Shown here piece after piece: positions 17,009 through 25,573 of a stretch of DNA of 64,000 nt; position 1 is the stretch's first letter; every line of letters starts with the position of its first letter. The stretch covers positions 1 to 64,000 of the forward strand of contig NZ_JACHJJ010000033.1 in the NCBI RefSeq assembly GCF_014203605.1. Reading direction: 5' to 3'. Origin of the DNA: Thiemannella venezuelensis (lineage in GTDB: Bacteria; Actinomycetota; Actinomycetes; Streptosporangiales; Streptosporangiaceae). Under the pieces are notes generated by a model. It was not told the DNA's origin, made no database searches, and saw nothing but the letters and a program-made list of their open reading frames with translations. Position numbers and translations under genes: made by a program.

Positions 17009-18652
17009 TCAGAGGCTGGGACGGGTGGAGTCGGCCGTGAGGGCCAGTTCCTCCACGTGCTTCATGGCCTCGTCCACCCTGATGACCCCCGGCCGGTGGC
17101 GGCGCCGGCCGGTCCCGCCGCGCTGCCAGGGCCGCGGCCCGGCCGGCGGGCGGTACTCCACGCCCAGCGCGTCCAGCCGCCCCAGATGCCGCTCCAGCCG
17201 TACGGGGAACGAGTCGTCGGCCGAGCCCGACCAGGCGACCTCCGCCAGCGCGCACCCGCGCGGCCAGGCCCGGTAGTCGACGGCCCGGCCGTCGGGCAGG
17301 CGCTCGCTCCAGAGCTGGAACTGCGCGCCCAGCACGCGCCCGCCCTCCTCCTCCGTCCACACCCCGGGCACCGGCTCGAATCCCGCCACGTCGGCCAGCG
17401 TGATCGCGTCCCCGATCGCGACCGGCTCCTGCTCGGAGGACGCCTCCGCGTAGTCGAAGTAGAGCGGGAAGATCGGGGTCTGCACCACGTCGTGCCCGGC
17501 CCCGGCGGCACGCCGGGCCACGCCCGCCCCGCGCCAGGGCATCACGATCGTGTCGGGCCTGAGCATGCCGCTGACGAACGCCTCGTCCCAGACGACCGCC
17601 CGGCTGCCCCGCTCGGCCAGCACGTCCGCGAGCCGCCGCAGGAACCACGCGTGCACCTCGGACAGGCCCGACAGCCCCAGCTCGGCCTGGAAGGCGGTGA
17701 TCTCCGGCGAGGCGGCCCAGTCGTCGAGCACGCACTCGTCCCCGCCGAGGTGCACGTACGGCGTCTCGCCCAGCGCGCCGAGCAGCTCGTCGAGCACGAC
17801 GGTCAGGAACTCCACCGTCGGCGGGAGCGGGGAGAGGATCGCCGGGGAGATGCCCCACCGCTCCAGCACCCCGAACGGCTCCGGCTCCCGTCCGCCGGTC
17901 GCCCGCGCGTCGAACTCGGGGTAGGCGGCGAGGACGGCCGAGGCGTGGCCGGGCACGTCGATCTCCGGCACGATCGTCACGGCCCGCGCCCTGCCGTAGG
18001 CGGCGATCTCCGCCAGGTCGTCCAGCGTGTAGTAGCCGCCGTGCGGGACGCCGTCGTAGGCCGGCTCCTCCCGGTAGTAGCTGGTGATCGTCTGCGGCCG
18101 GTGCGAGGCGACCTCGTGCAGCCGGGGGTAGGCCCGGCTCTCGAACCGCCAGCCCTGGTCGTCCACCAGGTGCAGGTGGAGGCGGTTCAGCTTGTGCGCC
18201 GCCATGAGGTCGATCATCCGCAGCACCTCCCGCTTGGGCAGGAAGTGCCGGGCCACGTCCAGGTGCGCCCCGCGCCAGGAGAAGCGCGGCGCGTCCTCCA
18301 CCCGCACCTGCGGGACGCTCCCGCCGGCCGGGACGCTCCGGAACGCCGCGTCGGGCAGGAGCTGCCGGAGCGTCTGCCCGGCGTAGAACGCGCCGGAGGC
18401 GTCCGCCGCCGCGATCCGCACGCCCCCGGCGGTCACCTCCAGCCGGTAGGCCTCCGCGCCCAGCGAGGCGTCGGCCTCGACCGCCACCGCGGCGGTCGCG
18501 GCCTCCACGGGCCGCAGGTCGAGTGCGGCGAGCGCCTGCCGTACGGCCCGCACCAGCCCGGCGGGGCCGGAGACCGTGTCGCCGGGAGAGAGGTCGAAGG
18601 ATCCGGATCCGGTGGAGACGACGGACTGGGGGCGGGGGAGAAGGTCGTTCAT
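17009..18652 (-). CDS. Beta-N-acetylhexosaminidase (GH20)
   Basis: 547 residues. An N-terminal GH20b-like domain (about 1-115) precedes the catalytic TIM barrel: PRFSWRGAHLDVARHFLPK, then LNRLHLHLVDDQGWR, TIVPEIDVPGHA and YVHLGGDECVLDDW, where Asp-Glu near residue 303 are the substrate-assisted catalytic pair. No signal peptide, so it probably cleaves GlcNAc from imported chito-oligosaccharides or muropeptides in the cytosol. ATG 18652 is chosen at the start of the family-like MNDLLPRPQSVV. It is followed 5' by a muramoyl amidase on the same strand, suggesting cell-wall turnover. Confidence 0.9.
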   Translation of the reverse strand: MNDLLPRPQSVVSTGSGSFDLSPGDTVSGPAGLVRAVRQALAALDLRPVEAATAAVAVEADASLGAEAYRLEVTAGGVRIAAADASGAFYAGQTLRQLLPDAAFRSVPAGGSVPQVRVEDAPRFSWRGAHLDVARHFLPKREVLRMIDLMAAHKLNRLHLHLVDDQGWRFESRAYPRLHEVASHRPQTITSYYREEPAYDGVPHGGYYTLDDLAEIAAYGRARAVTIVPEIDVPGHASAVLAAYPEFDARATGGREPEPFGVLERWGISPAILSPLPPTVEFLTVVLDELLGALGETPYVHLGGDECVLDDWAASPEITAFQAELGLSGLSEVHAWFLRRLADVLAERGSRAVVWDEAFVSGMLRPDTIVMPWRGAGVARRAAGAGHDVVQTPIFPLYFDYAEASSEQEPVAIGDAITLADVAGFEPVPGVWTEEEGGRVLGAQFQLWSERLPDGRAVDYRAWPRGCALAEVAWSGSADDSFPVRLERHLGRLDALGVEYRPPAGPRPWQRGGTGRRRHRPGVIRVDEAMKHVEELALTADSTRPSL

Positions 18653-18654
18653 CA

Positions 18655-18674
18655 CCAAATCATCCCAAATCATC
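18655..18674. repeat. 10-bp direct repeat before the GH20 gene
   Basis: CCAAATCATC occurs twice head-to-tail immediately upstream of the GH20 start codon. It is more AT-rich than its surroundings. It could be an operator or part of the leader; no dre-like DasR site is seen. Confidence 0.6.
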
Positions 18675-18761
18675 CCGGAAACCCCAGAGGGGGCGGCCAA
18701 GTGTTGTGCATACCGGAACCGCCGCCGGAATCCCGCGCCGGGACGCCCCCGGCGCACCGGT

Positions 18762-19718
18762 TCACCTCAGGTAGCTCTGGATCCCGTTGGCCAGGGCGGT
18801 CGCGATCCGCTTGCGGAAGCCCGCGTCCTGGAACTTCGCCGCCTCGGCGGGGTTCTTCATGTTCCCGCACTCGATGAAGACCTTGGGGACCGTGGAGAGG
18901 TTCAGCCCGCCCAGGTCGTTGCGGAAGTTCAGCGCCCGGTCGCCGATGTAGGTGGAGTACGGCAGGCCGGTGCCCCTGCGGAAGGAGTCCCGCACGGCCC
19001 TGCCGAGTTTCTCGGACTCGGCCACCATGCGGCTGGTCTGGCTGCTGATCTTCTTCGGCATGATCACGTGGAAGCCGTGGTTCCCGGTGGCCGAGCCGTC
19101 GGCGTGCACCGAGATCGCCGCGTCCGCCCGGGGCGGCCGGTTGCCGATCGCCGCGCGCTCGGTGATGCACGGGCCGTACGGCGTGTCCGCGCTGCGGGTC
19201 AGCCGCACCTGCGCGCCCCTTGCCTCGAGGATCCTCTTCATGCGCAGGGACACGTCCCAGGCGAACGCGGCCTCGCTGTAGCCGCTCGCGGTGGCCGTGC
19301 CCGTGGTGTCGCAGGCCTTCTTCTGGGTCAGGACGTCGACCTGCCTGTTGATCTCCGCGGTGTGCCGGTGGTTGCGCTCGTTGTGCCCCGGGTCGATGAC
19401 CACGACCTTGCCCTGGAGGGGCTTGGCCCCGGCGGCCTCGCCCCCCGGCGCGGGGGCCTCGGCGGTGCCCGAGGCGGTGCCCGAGGCGGTGGCCGTGGAA
19501 GGGCCGGCCGGGGTGGTGGTCCCGGGGGAGCCCTCCGCGGCGCCCGGGGCCGGGGACTCCCCGGCCCCCGGCGAGCTCTCGGCGGCGGTCGCCGCCGGGC
19601 CGGTGCCGGGCCCGGCCGTCCGGTCCGGGCCCGCGCCGACGTCCTCCGGGGAGCCTCCGCAGGCCGCGGCGGCCAGGCCACACAGGACGAGTGCCGCCGC
19701 GAACGCTCTGCCAGTCAC
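18762..19718 (-). CDS. N-acetylmuramoyl-L-alanine amidase (Amidase_3), lipoprotein-like
   Basis: 318 residues. A signal sequence (VTGRAFAAALVLCG) ends in a relaxed lipobox LAAAAC, followed by about 80 residues of Gly/Ala/Pro/Thr-rich linker. The amidase_3 zinc hydrolase domain begins near 105: VVVIDPGHNERNHRHT (zinc His), LTRSADTPYG, RADAAISVHADG (zinc His), FHVIMPK and FIECGNMKNPAEA (catalytic Glu). It cleaves the amide between MurNAc and L-Ala. The GTG start at 19718 follows GGGGG. It is in the same orientation as GH20, about 110 bases upstream of it. Confidence 0.88.
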   Translation of the reverse strand: MTGRAFAAALVLCGLAAAACGGSPEDVGAGPDRTAGPGTGPAATAAESSPGAGESPAPGAAEGSPGTTTPAGPSTATASGTASGTAEAPAPGGEAAGAKPLQGKVVVIDPGHNERNHRHTAEINRQVDVLTQKKACDTTGTATASGYSEAAFAWDVSLRMKRILEARGAQVRLTRSADTPYGPCITERAAIGNRPPRADAAISVHADGSATGNHGFHVIMPKKISSQTSRMVAESEKLGRAVRDSFRRGTGLPYSTYIGDRALNFRNDLGGLNLSTVPKVFIECGNMKNPAEAAKFQDAGFRKRIATALANGIQSYLR

Positions 19719-19786
19719 GTCGAAATCCCCCCGTGGTAACCGTCGGCCCCCCAATCTACGCGTCCGGCGGCGGCCCCGGGGTCAGG

Positions 19787-20035
19787 TCACCAGACGTGTT
19801 CCCCGATGTCCTGCCGCTGCAGGAGCGCGGCCAGTTCCCGGGCGTCCTCGGCGTCCACGCCGAGGACCACGCGGGGGCGCCCCCACGGGTGGTCGATCGA
19901 GTGGGCCACGTAGCTGGCCACGGATTCGGCCGCGACCTCCTCGCCCCGGCCACGGAAGGTGCGCCACTGCGCCCACGCCCGCTCCAGCTCCGAGGCGGCG
20001 CGCTGAGCGCATGAAACCAGTTCTGGATCACGCAT
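19787..20035 (-). CDS. Hypothetical small protein
   Basis: 82 residues from ATG 20035 with GGGGG upstream. Helical N-half CAQRAASELERAWAQWRTFR and C-half YVAHSIDHPWGRPRVVLGVD, then AEDARELAALLQRQD. No membrane segment. I recognise the style of short actinobacterial proteins of unknown function but no named family. The upstream frame extension crosses the direct-repeat region and is not used. Confidence 0.65.
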   Translation of the reverse strand: MRDPELVSCAQRAASELERAWAQWRTFRGRGEEVAAESVASYVAHSIDHPWGRPRVVLGVDAEDARELAALLQRQDIGEHVW

Positions 20036-20080
20036 AGTTACCCCCTTATCACGAGCAGAGTCAACACCGGTGACCCGCCG

Positions 20081-20138
20081 CGACCGAGGGGCTTTGCCCA
20101 AGCCTTCCACCTCGACCGAGGGGCTTTGCCCGAGCCTT
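20081..20138. repeat. 26-bp imperfect direct repeat
   Basis: 20081-20106 and 20113-20138 are 26-base copies differing at one position (CGACCGAGGGGCTTTGCCC followed by A or G, then AGCCTT). They are separated by six bases and lie between two minus-strand genes. Function unknown; a duplication trace or protein-binding site are both possible. Confidence 0.8.
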
Positions 20139-20141
20139 GGC

Positions 20142-20176
20142 GCCCGCCTGGAAACGGTGTAACGCTCCAGGCGGGC
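20142..20176 (-). terminator. Hairpin downstream of LacI gene
   Basis: GCCCGCCTGGA pairs perfectly with TCCAGGCGGGC (11 bp) around a 13-base loop, four bases past the LacI stop. There is no U-tract, but its position fits a terminator. Confidence 0.65.
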
Positions 20177-20179
20177 CGT

Positions 20180-21277
20180 TTACGTTCCGGCGGGACCGCT
20201 GCTGCGCCGTACGACGAGCCGGGGGGTCACCTGGTGCAGCCGGGAGGCCTTGCCCGGCTCGCCGATCCGGTCGCTGAGCAGAGCCGCGGCGGAGCGGCCC
20301 ATGGCCCGGCGGGGCTGGTCGACGGTGGTCAGTGAGACCGGGGCGGTCCCCGACGGCCGGGAGTTGTCGTAGCCGACCACCGACAGGTCCTCGGGCACCC
20401 GCAGGCCGAGCTCGGCCGCGGCGGAGAGCACGCCCATGGCGACCCGGTCGTTGACGGCGAAGATCGCGGTGGGCCGGGGGTCGCGGGTCAGCAGGCTCCG
20501 CGCCGCCCTCGCGCCGCCCTCCTCGGTCGCCTCGCCCTGCTCGACCGTGATGTACGGCGCCAGCGCGTGCCTGCGCATCGCGACCAGGTAGCCCTCGCAC
20601 CGGAACCTGCCGGAGGAGGAGCAGGCGCCCTCGATGTGCGCGATCCTGCGGTGGCCGAGCTCCACGAGGTGGTCGACGGCCAGGCGGGAGCCGAGCTCGT
20701 CGTCGTCGGCGACGATGTCCACCCCGCCCAGCAGCGTGCCGTCGATGTCGCGTTCACCCACGACGACGGTCGGGGTGTACCCGGTCGCCTCGATCAGCGT
20801 CTCGCTGGTGGGCGGGATGCCGAGCAGGACGAGCCCGTCCACCCGGAGCTCCAGGAACGCCTCGACCGCCTCGTCCTCGAAGGCGGGGGTCCACTGGCTG
20901 TTGCCGATGAGCAGCCTGAGCCCGTCGCCGTGCAGGCTCTCCTGCAGGCCGTCCAGGAACTCGGCGTAGAAGGGGTTGTGCAGGTCGGCGACGAGCGCCC
21001 CGACCAGGTGGGTGCGGCCCTCGACCAGGCTGCGCGCGACCGCGTTGGGCCGGTAGCCGAGGTCTCTGGCCGCCTCCAGCACCGCCTGCCTGCGGTGCTC
21101 GCTGACGTGCGGTGATCCGCGCAGGACGAGCGAGACCAGCGATTTGGAGACGCCTGCTCGCTCGGCGACGTTGCGGATCGTGGGCCGCGGGCGCGGCCCG
21201 GATCCGTCCGGTGGGACGGTGACGGCGAGCTCGCGGGCTCGGGCGGCGGTGGTGGTCTTGACCGGCGGTCCTGACAT
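20180..21277 (-). CDS. LacI-family transcriptional regulator
   Basis: 365 residues. An unusually long N-terminal tail (about 33 residues) precedes the helix-turn-helix TIRNVAERAGVSKSLVSLVL, the hinge YRPNAVARSLVEGRTH, and a periplasmic-binding-like effector domain (GALVADLHNPFYAEFLDGLQ, VDGLVLLGIPP, FAVNDRVAMGVLSAA, VVGYDNS). It probably represses a sugar operon, but no sugar genes are adjacent. Start at 21277 has GGGGGAGAGG. Divergent from the TetR gene with a 200-base gap; a hairpin follows its stop. Confidence 0.9.
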   Translation of the reverse strand: MSGPPVKTTTAARARELAVTVPPDGSGPRPRPTIRNVAERAGVSKSLVSLVLRGSPHVSEHRRQAVLEAARDLGYRPNAVARSLVEGRTHLVGALVADLHNPFYAEFLDGLQESLHGDGLRLLIGNSQWTPAFEDEAVEAFLELRVDGLVLLGIPPTSETLIEATGYTPTVVVGERDIDGTLLGGVDIVADDDELGSRLAVDHLVELGHRRIAHIEGACSSSGRFRCEGYLVAMRRHALAPYITVEQGEATEEGGARAARSLLTRDPRPTAIFAVNDRVAMGVLSAAAELGLRVPEDLSVVGYDNSRPSGTAPVSLTTVDQPRRAMGRSAAALLSDRIGEPGKASRLHQVTPRLVVRRSSGPAGT

Positions 21278-21480
21278 GGCCTCTCCCCCGGGGAATGGTG
21301 GGTGGGCACCTGTGCGGGTGTCTGGATGCCCTCTCACTCAAAACGATCGAGTTCCGAATGGGGTACGGCTTTGTTTGGAACGAACCGCGGATCCCGGCAG
21401 GCGGGTCCCCGGTCTTGACGCGCACGTTCCAGATCTTGACATCGGCGCTATTGGGCACCGACTCCGATAGTGTGCGAGGT

Positions 21481-22170
21481 GTGGGTTCGACATCCGGGGC
21501 CGCCAAGCAGGAGAAGCCTGCGGCGGGCGACGCGCGGCCGGCGCGGCGCAGGCTCAGCGTGGACCGGCGTCGTGAGGAACTCATGGCGGCCGCGCTGGAG
21601 CTGTTCAGCAAGCACGACGCGGAGGACGTCTCCATCGACGACGTCGCCTCGGCGGCCGGGGCGTCGCGCGCGCTGGTCTACCACTATTTCGGCGGCAAGC
21701 AGGAGCTCTACGTCGCCGCGCTGAGGAGCGCCGCGAGCCAGCTGGAGGCGAGGCTGCGCCCGCAGGGCAACGGCCGCCCGCTGGACGAGCTGGCCCTCGG
21801 GCTGGGCCGCTACTTCGACTTCGTCGAGGAGCACGCGGCGGGATTCGCCGCGCTGCTCAGGGGAGGACCGGCCAACCGGAGCGGCGAGATCGGGGAGATC
21901 GTCGACAGCGTCCGGCACCGTCTGTTCAACCTCATCACCAAGCAGATGAGGGTCGAGGAACCCGGTCCCTGCCTGCGCATCACCCTGCGGTCGTGGATCG
22001 CCTCCGTCGAGACGGCGGGCCTCGACTGGCTGGAGCACCGCGACATCGAGCGGCCCGTGCTGGAGCGCATGCTGGTCGATCACATGGTGGCGCTGCTCGG
22101 CGTGGCCGCGAACCACGACCCGCAGGTCGAGAGCCTTCTCGAGGACCTCGTCCGCGACCAGCTGCTGTAG
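21481..22170 (+). CDS. TetR-family transcriptional regulator
   Basis: 229 residues. N-terminal HTH: RRREELMAAALELFSKHDAE then VSIDDVASAAGASRALVYHY and FGGKQELYVAALR. The C-terminal ligand/dimer domain is helical (DELALGLGRYFDFVEEHAAG, GLDWLEHRDIERPVLERML). GTG 21481 is preferred; TAGTGT at 21468-21473 is seven bases upstream, which fits a leaderless transcript. The longer frame from 21295 runs through the promoter region. No obvious target gene is adjacent. Confidence 0.87.
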   Translation: MGSTSGAAKQEKPAAGDARPARRRLSVDRRREELMAAALELFSKHDAEDVSIDDVASAAGASRALVYHYFGGKQELYVAALRSAASQLEARLRPQGNGRPLDELALGLGRYFDFVEEHAAGFAALLRGGPANRSGEIGEIVDSVRHRLFNLITKQMRVEEPGPCLRITLRSWIASVETAGLDWLEHRDIERPVLERMLVDHMVALLGVAANHDPQVESLLEDLVRDQLL

Positions 22171-22196
22171 CCGCGCCGGAACTGCACGGGAACCAG

Positions 22197-22232
22197 GTGG
22201 GGCGGCGCCGGGCGGGCGGCGCCGCTTCCCAC
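22197..22232. terminator. Hairpin between TetR and bldC
   Basis: GCGGCGCC/GGCGCCGC (8 bp) with an eight-base loop, extended by GTGGG/CCCAC across a TT bulge. It lies between the convergent TetR and bldC genes and could terminate both. Confidence 0.6.
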
Positions 22233-22306
22233 ACAAGTCGTCCGGCCTACGCGCTCGCGTGGAGCACGCACGTGCTTCCCCCGGGGATCGGCGTGCCGAT
22301 CCCGGC

Positions 22307-22510
22307 TCACTCGGAGCGCTGCTGCGGAATCCCCGCGAGCAGCGCGCGAACCTCGGTCTCCCGGTAACGGCGGTGCCCGCCCAGCGTGCGGATGGACGTC
22401 AACTTGCCGGCCTTCGCCCACCGGGTGACGGTCTTGGGGTCGACGCGGAACATGGTTGCGACCTCGGCCGGGGTGAGCAACGGCTCGGCCTCGGGTGTAC
22501 GAGCTGACAT
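22307..22510 (-). CDS. bldC: Developmental DNA-binding protein BldC
   Basis: 67 residues, almost identical to what I recall of Streptomyces BldC: LLTPAEVATMFRVDPKTVTR, WAKAGKLTSIRTLGGHRRYR, then ALLAGIPQQRSE. BldC is a MerR-type winged-helix protein without an effector domain that binds direct repeats and controls entry into development and secondary metabolism. GGAGGAGAGG precedes the ATG. The gene order with vdh and the purine genes also matches the Streptomyces locus, supporting orthology. Confidence 0.96.
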   Translation of the reverse strand: MSARTPEAEPLLTPAEVATMFRVDPKTVTRWAKAGKLTSIRTLGGHRRYRETEVRALLAGIPQQRSE

Positions 22511-22829
22511 TTGTGCGGCCTCTCCTCCGTGTGGACCGGCGACAGCGATCCTGCGACTTGACGCTTGTCACGGATGTCCTTCTATGGCCCCTTGCGTGCG
22601 GCTGTTCGGACCATATGCGGCATCACCCGATGTGACCATACAGCTACGAAGAGCGATTGGCGAGCCTTTATGCGACTCATCTCTCTTGTGTACCCGCTGT
22701 AGTCACGCTCGGTGATTCTAGCGACACGTTTCGTGGTATCGCAGTGAAAACGGCAAACTACTCAGTTCGCAGATGCTCCACCGGACGTTGACAGCCCCAC
22801 TTATGCAGGTCAGAGGGGTGATATGCGAC
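22511..22829. other. Noncoding region upstream of bldC
   Basis: About 320 bases without a supported gene, visibly more AT-rich than the surroundings. It must contain the bldC promoter on the minus strand. I see the bldC ribosome site near 22525 but no confident -35/-10 pair and no strong palindrome. Confidence 0.5.
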
Positions 22830-23687
22830 TCAGTTTGCTGATTCGAGAAGTTGTATTGACCTCCAGCGGAGGATCACCCGCTGATACATGGCGAACGCGA
22901 GCTCTTCCTGGCCCGTCTCCAGACCCGTCAGCGCCGCCGCCAGCTCCGCCACGGACTGGTCGGCCTGGAGCTTCTCGTCGTCCATGAGATGGACGATGCC
23001 GCCGTAGTCGAGCTCGACCAGCGAGTGGGGGTGGAACTCCTCCAGCCACCGGGCGACGTCCTCGACCTCGCCGGCCACCCCCGCGTCGCCCACCTGGCGG
23101 CGGATGATCTGCAGCGCGCGGGCGGTGCGCCGCCGGGCGTGGCCCATCGAGGTGACGTAGATGAGGTTGCGGGTCGTGGTCGCGCCCGAGGAGGTCCGGT
23201 CGCCGTGCAGGACGAGCCAGCGCTCGTTGCCGTCGAAGGGGACGAACCAGGACGCCGGGACGTGCCAGGTCGAGGTGCGGATGTGGGTGCGCAGGCCGGC
23301 CGAGCCGCTGCGCCGCTTGAACCGGTCGAAGTCGTCGGCGGTCTGCTCGGCGATGGAGGTCGGCACGAACCGCTCCACCAGCCTGGCGGGGGTCGTGCCC
23401 CGGAAGCGGGAGAAGGCCAGCCACGAGCGGAGCCTGCTCTGCCAGGGGCAGACGTAGAGCACGTTCTCCACGCGCCTGAGATAGGCGTTGGGGCTCTCGT
23501 GCGCGGGGGCGGGAGCCGGAGGCACCCCCAGCAGCCGTGCGACCGCCTCCCCGTGCTCGGCGTGGAGCGCGCCCGCCCGCCGGGGCCGGTCGCGCGCTTC
23601 GGCGTAGGACTCCCACGAGGCGCGCTCCGAGGGGCTGAACGCGGCCAGGGGCTCATAGACGCGGAGGTACGCGGCATAGGGCAGCAC
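22830..23687 (-). CDS. Conserved actinobacterial protein of unknown function
   Basis: 285 residues from GTG 23687. The sequence (VLPYAAYLRVYEPLAAFSP, NAYLRRVENVLYVCPWQSRL, RTHIRTSTWHVPASWFVPFD, LIYVTSMGHARRRTARALQI, HSLVELDYGGIVHLM) is of the conserved type found beside bldC and vdh in actinomycetes. No signal peptide or membrane segment. Conserved aromatic-rich blocks suggest a soluble domain, but I cannot name a fold or role. A perfect palindrome sits immediately before the start codon. Confidence 0.75.
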   Translation of the reverse strand: MLPYAAYLRVYEPLAAFSPSERASWESYAEARDRPRRAGALHAEHGEAVARLLGVPPAPAPAHESPNAYLRRVENVLYVCPWQSRLRSWLAFSRFRGTTPARLVERFVPTSIAEQTADDFDRFKRRSGSAGLRTHIRTSTWHVPASWFVPFDGNERWLVLHGDRTSSGATTTRNLIYVTSMGHARRRTARALQIIRRQVGDAGVAGEVEDVARWLEEFHPHSLVELDYGGIVHLMDDEKLQADQSVAELAAALTGLETGQEELAFAMYQRVILRWRSIQLLESAN

Positions 23688-23700
23688 GCACGAATCGTGC
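23688..23700. promoter_or_regulatory. 13-bp perfect palindrome at start of DUF gene
   Basis: GCACGA-A-TCGTGC abuts the GTG start codon (23687) of the minus-strand gene. No Shine-Dalgarno is seen there, so it may be an operator or a leader hairpin. Confidence 0.4.
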
Positions 23701-23918
23701 CACGAAGAGCCCCTCCCTGTCCGGTATCGGCCCTGTCTCCCGCACCGCCGTACGCCGGGACCGGAGAGGGCGGCGGTCCGCGCCCGGGCGGGTACGGTGT
23801 TATGTCCCGGCAGGTGAGAAGGGAGATTACCCCTCCTCCGCACCGGTGGGTTGTGGCTACCCTGAGAGTGATCTCCGCCGCGACGGCGCGGCGGACCTGA
23901 CGACCAGGAGTCACCACC

Positions 23919-25022
23919 GTGACGGACGTCTTCGGGCTCTCCCACAAGGACAGCGGCCCAGCGAACGGTCAGGCCGGGCACGAGCAGGTCATCTTCTGCT
24001 CCGACGAGCGCAGCGGCCTCCACGCGATCATCGCGATCCACAACACCGCCCTCGGCCCCGGCCTCGGCGGCACCAGGTTCTACCCCTACGAGAGCGAGCA
24101 GGCCGCCCTGGCGGACGTGCTCAACCTCTCGCGGGCGATGGCCTACAAGAACGCCCTGGCCGGCCTCGACCTCGGCGGCGGCAAGGCCGTCATCATCGGC
24201 GACCCGGCGAAGGACAAGAACGAGGCGATGCTCCGGGCCTACGGCCGGTTCATCCAGTCCCTCGGCGGCAGGTACATCACCGCGTGCGACGTCGGCACCT
24301 ACAGCGAGGACATGGACGTCGTCGCCCGTGAGACCTCCTACGTGACCGGCAGGACCCTCGCCCAGGGCGGCGCCGGGGACTCCTCGATCCTGACCGCCTT
24401 CGGGGTCTTCCAGGGCATGAGGGCCGCGGCCGAGCACGTCTACGGCACGCCGTCGCTGCGCGGCAGGAGGGTCGGCGTCGAGGGCGTGGGCAAGGTGGGC
24501 CACCGGCTGGTCGAGCACCTCGTCGAGGACGGCGCCGAGGTCGTGGTCTGCGACGTCAGCGAGCAGGCGGTCGAGCGCGTACGGCGGCGCCACCCCGGGG
24601 TGGAGGTCGTCGCCGATCAGGCCGAGCTCACCGCGGCGGAGATCGACGTCTACGCGCCGTGCGCCCTCGGCGGGGCGCTGGACGACGGGACGGTCGCCCG
24701 GCTGCGGGCCGCGATCGTCTGCGGCGGGGCCAACAACCAGCTCGCCCATCCGGGGGTGGAGAAGCAGCTCGCCGACCGCGGCATCCTGTACGCGCCCGAC
24801 TACGTGGTCAACTCCGGGGGCGTGATCCAGGTCGCCGACGAGATCCAGGGCTTCGACATGGAGCGGGCCAGGGCAAAGGCCGCCAAGATCTACGCCACGA
24901 CTCTCAAGATTTTCGCCACGGCGGCGGAGGATGGCGTCCCTCCGGCGGTCGCAGCGGATAGGCTAGCCGAGCGCAGAATGTCGGAAGTCGGGCGAATTAG
25001 GGGCATTTGGCTGGGTGACTAG
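23919..25022 (+). CDS. vdh: Valine dehydrogenase (Glu/Leu/Phe/Val dehydrogenase)
   Basis: 367 residues. NAD-dependent oxidative deamination of L-valine and related branched-chain amino acids to 2-oxoacids. The N-terminal catalytic domain contains [20 protein letters not shown] (the glycine-rich segment and catalytic lysines); the C-terminal Rossmann domain shows [20 protein letters not shown] and the nucleotide-site [10 protein letters not shown] and [13 protein letters not shown] precedes GTG 23919. Orthologous position to Streptomyces vdh next to bldC. The products could feed the 2-oxoacid dehydrogenase complex at 47-51 kb if that complex is of the branched-chain type. Confidence 0.93.
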   Translation: MTDVFGLSHKDSGPANGQAGHEQVIFCSDERSGLHAIIAIHNTALGPGLGGTRFYPYESEQAALADVLNLSRAMAYKNALAGLDLGGGKAVIIGDPAKDKNEAMLRAYGRFIQSLGGRYITACDVGTYSEDMDVVARETSYVTGRTLAQGGAGDSSILTAFGVFQGMRAAAEHVYGTPSLRGRRVGVEGVGKVGHRLVEHLVEDGAEVVVCDVSEQAVERVRRRHPGVEVVADQAELTAAEIDVYAPCALGGALDDGTVARLRAAIVCGGANNQLAHPGVEKQLADRGILYAPDYVVNSGGVIQVADEIQGFDMERARAKAAKIYATTLKIFATAAEDGVPPAVAADRLAERRMSEVGRIRGIWLGD

Positions 25023-25134
25023 CCCCGCACGCCCATACGGCGTACCGAGCCGGGCGCAAAACAGGTACGGTTGTAGTCGAACGAGAACTGACGCGCTAGT
25101 CAGGTTGCGTCAGTGCGTGGTGCGTTAGCGACGA

Positions 25135-25164
25135 GGGGTCAAAGCGACCCCACACGAGGGGGTC
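25135..25164 (+). promoter_or_regulatory. Mutually exclusive hairpins covering the DUF3073 ribosome site
   Basis: GGGGTC (25135-25140) can pair with GACCCC (25146-25151). The same GACCCC can instead pair with GGGGTC at 25159-25164, which is part of the Shine-Dalgarno GAGGGGG (25156-25162). The two folds exclude each other. This looks like a translational switch; the signal is unknown. Confidence 0.5.
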
Positions 25165-25170
25165 GAGCCA

Positions 25171-25404
25171 ATGGGGCGCGGCCGAGCAAAGGCCAAGCAG
25201 GTCAAGGTTGCTCGCCAGCTGAAGTACAACAGCGGTGGCACTGATCTTGAGCGTCTTCGTGATGAGCTCGGAGTCAGGGATGACTCCAACCACAAGGACG
25301 ACGCCGACGACTCCTACGACGAGCTGGCGGATCGCTATGCCGATTACGCCGACGACTTCGGCTCCGACGAGGACCGGGACGAGGGCCCGCCCGGCCGTCG
25401 CTAG
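25171..25404 (+). CDS. DUF3073 family protein
   Basis: 77 residues. Basic N-terminus MGRGRAKAKQVKVARQLKYN, then a short helix LERLRDELG, and a strongly acidic tail (DDADDSYDELADRYADYADD). It matches the actinobacterial family DUF3073, which is highly conserved and of unknown function. The charge split suggests nucleic-acid or ribosome association, which is inference. A strong terminator follows 27 bases after the stop, and the leader can form alternative hairpins. Confidence 0.9.
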   Translation: MGRGRAKAKQVKVARQLKYNSGGTDLERLRDELGVRDDSNHKDDADDSYDELADRYADYADDFGSDEDRDEGPPGRR

Positions 25405-25430
25405 GCCGGTCTCAGATTCGACGTGAAACA

Positions 25431-25463
25431 GGACACCCGGGGGCGGAAAGCCCCCGGGTGTCC
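25431..25463 (+). terminator. Strong hairpin terminator after DUF3073
   Basis: Fourteen perfect base pairs (25431-25444 with 25450-25463, core CACCCGGGGGC) around a GGAAA loop. It can serve both DUF3073 and the convergent purM. Confidence 0.85.
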
Positions 25464-25573
25464 TATCCGTATGCGCCACTCTTCCCGGCGGGCGCCGCCC
25501 CGCCCGGGGTCCGGTGCGCGTCTCCGCCTCCCCGGCGGCGGGGTGCCGCCGCCGGGGAGGCGGAGGGCCGGTC

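Noticed and set aside
18655-18674. DasR (dre) operator before the GH20 gene
   Set aside because: The sequence is a direct repeat without the ACTGGTCTAGACCACT-type inverted repeat.
22787-22812. TTGACA box on the plus strand in the bldC upstream region
   Set aside because: No matching -10 at 17 bases and no plus-strand gene follows.
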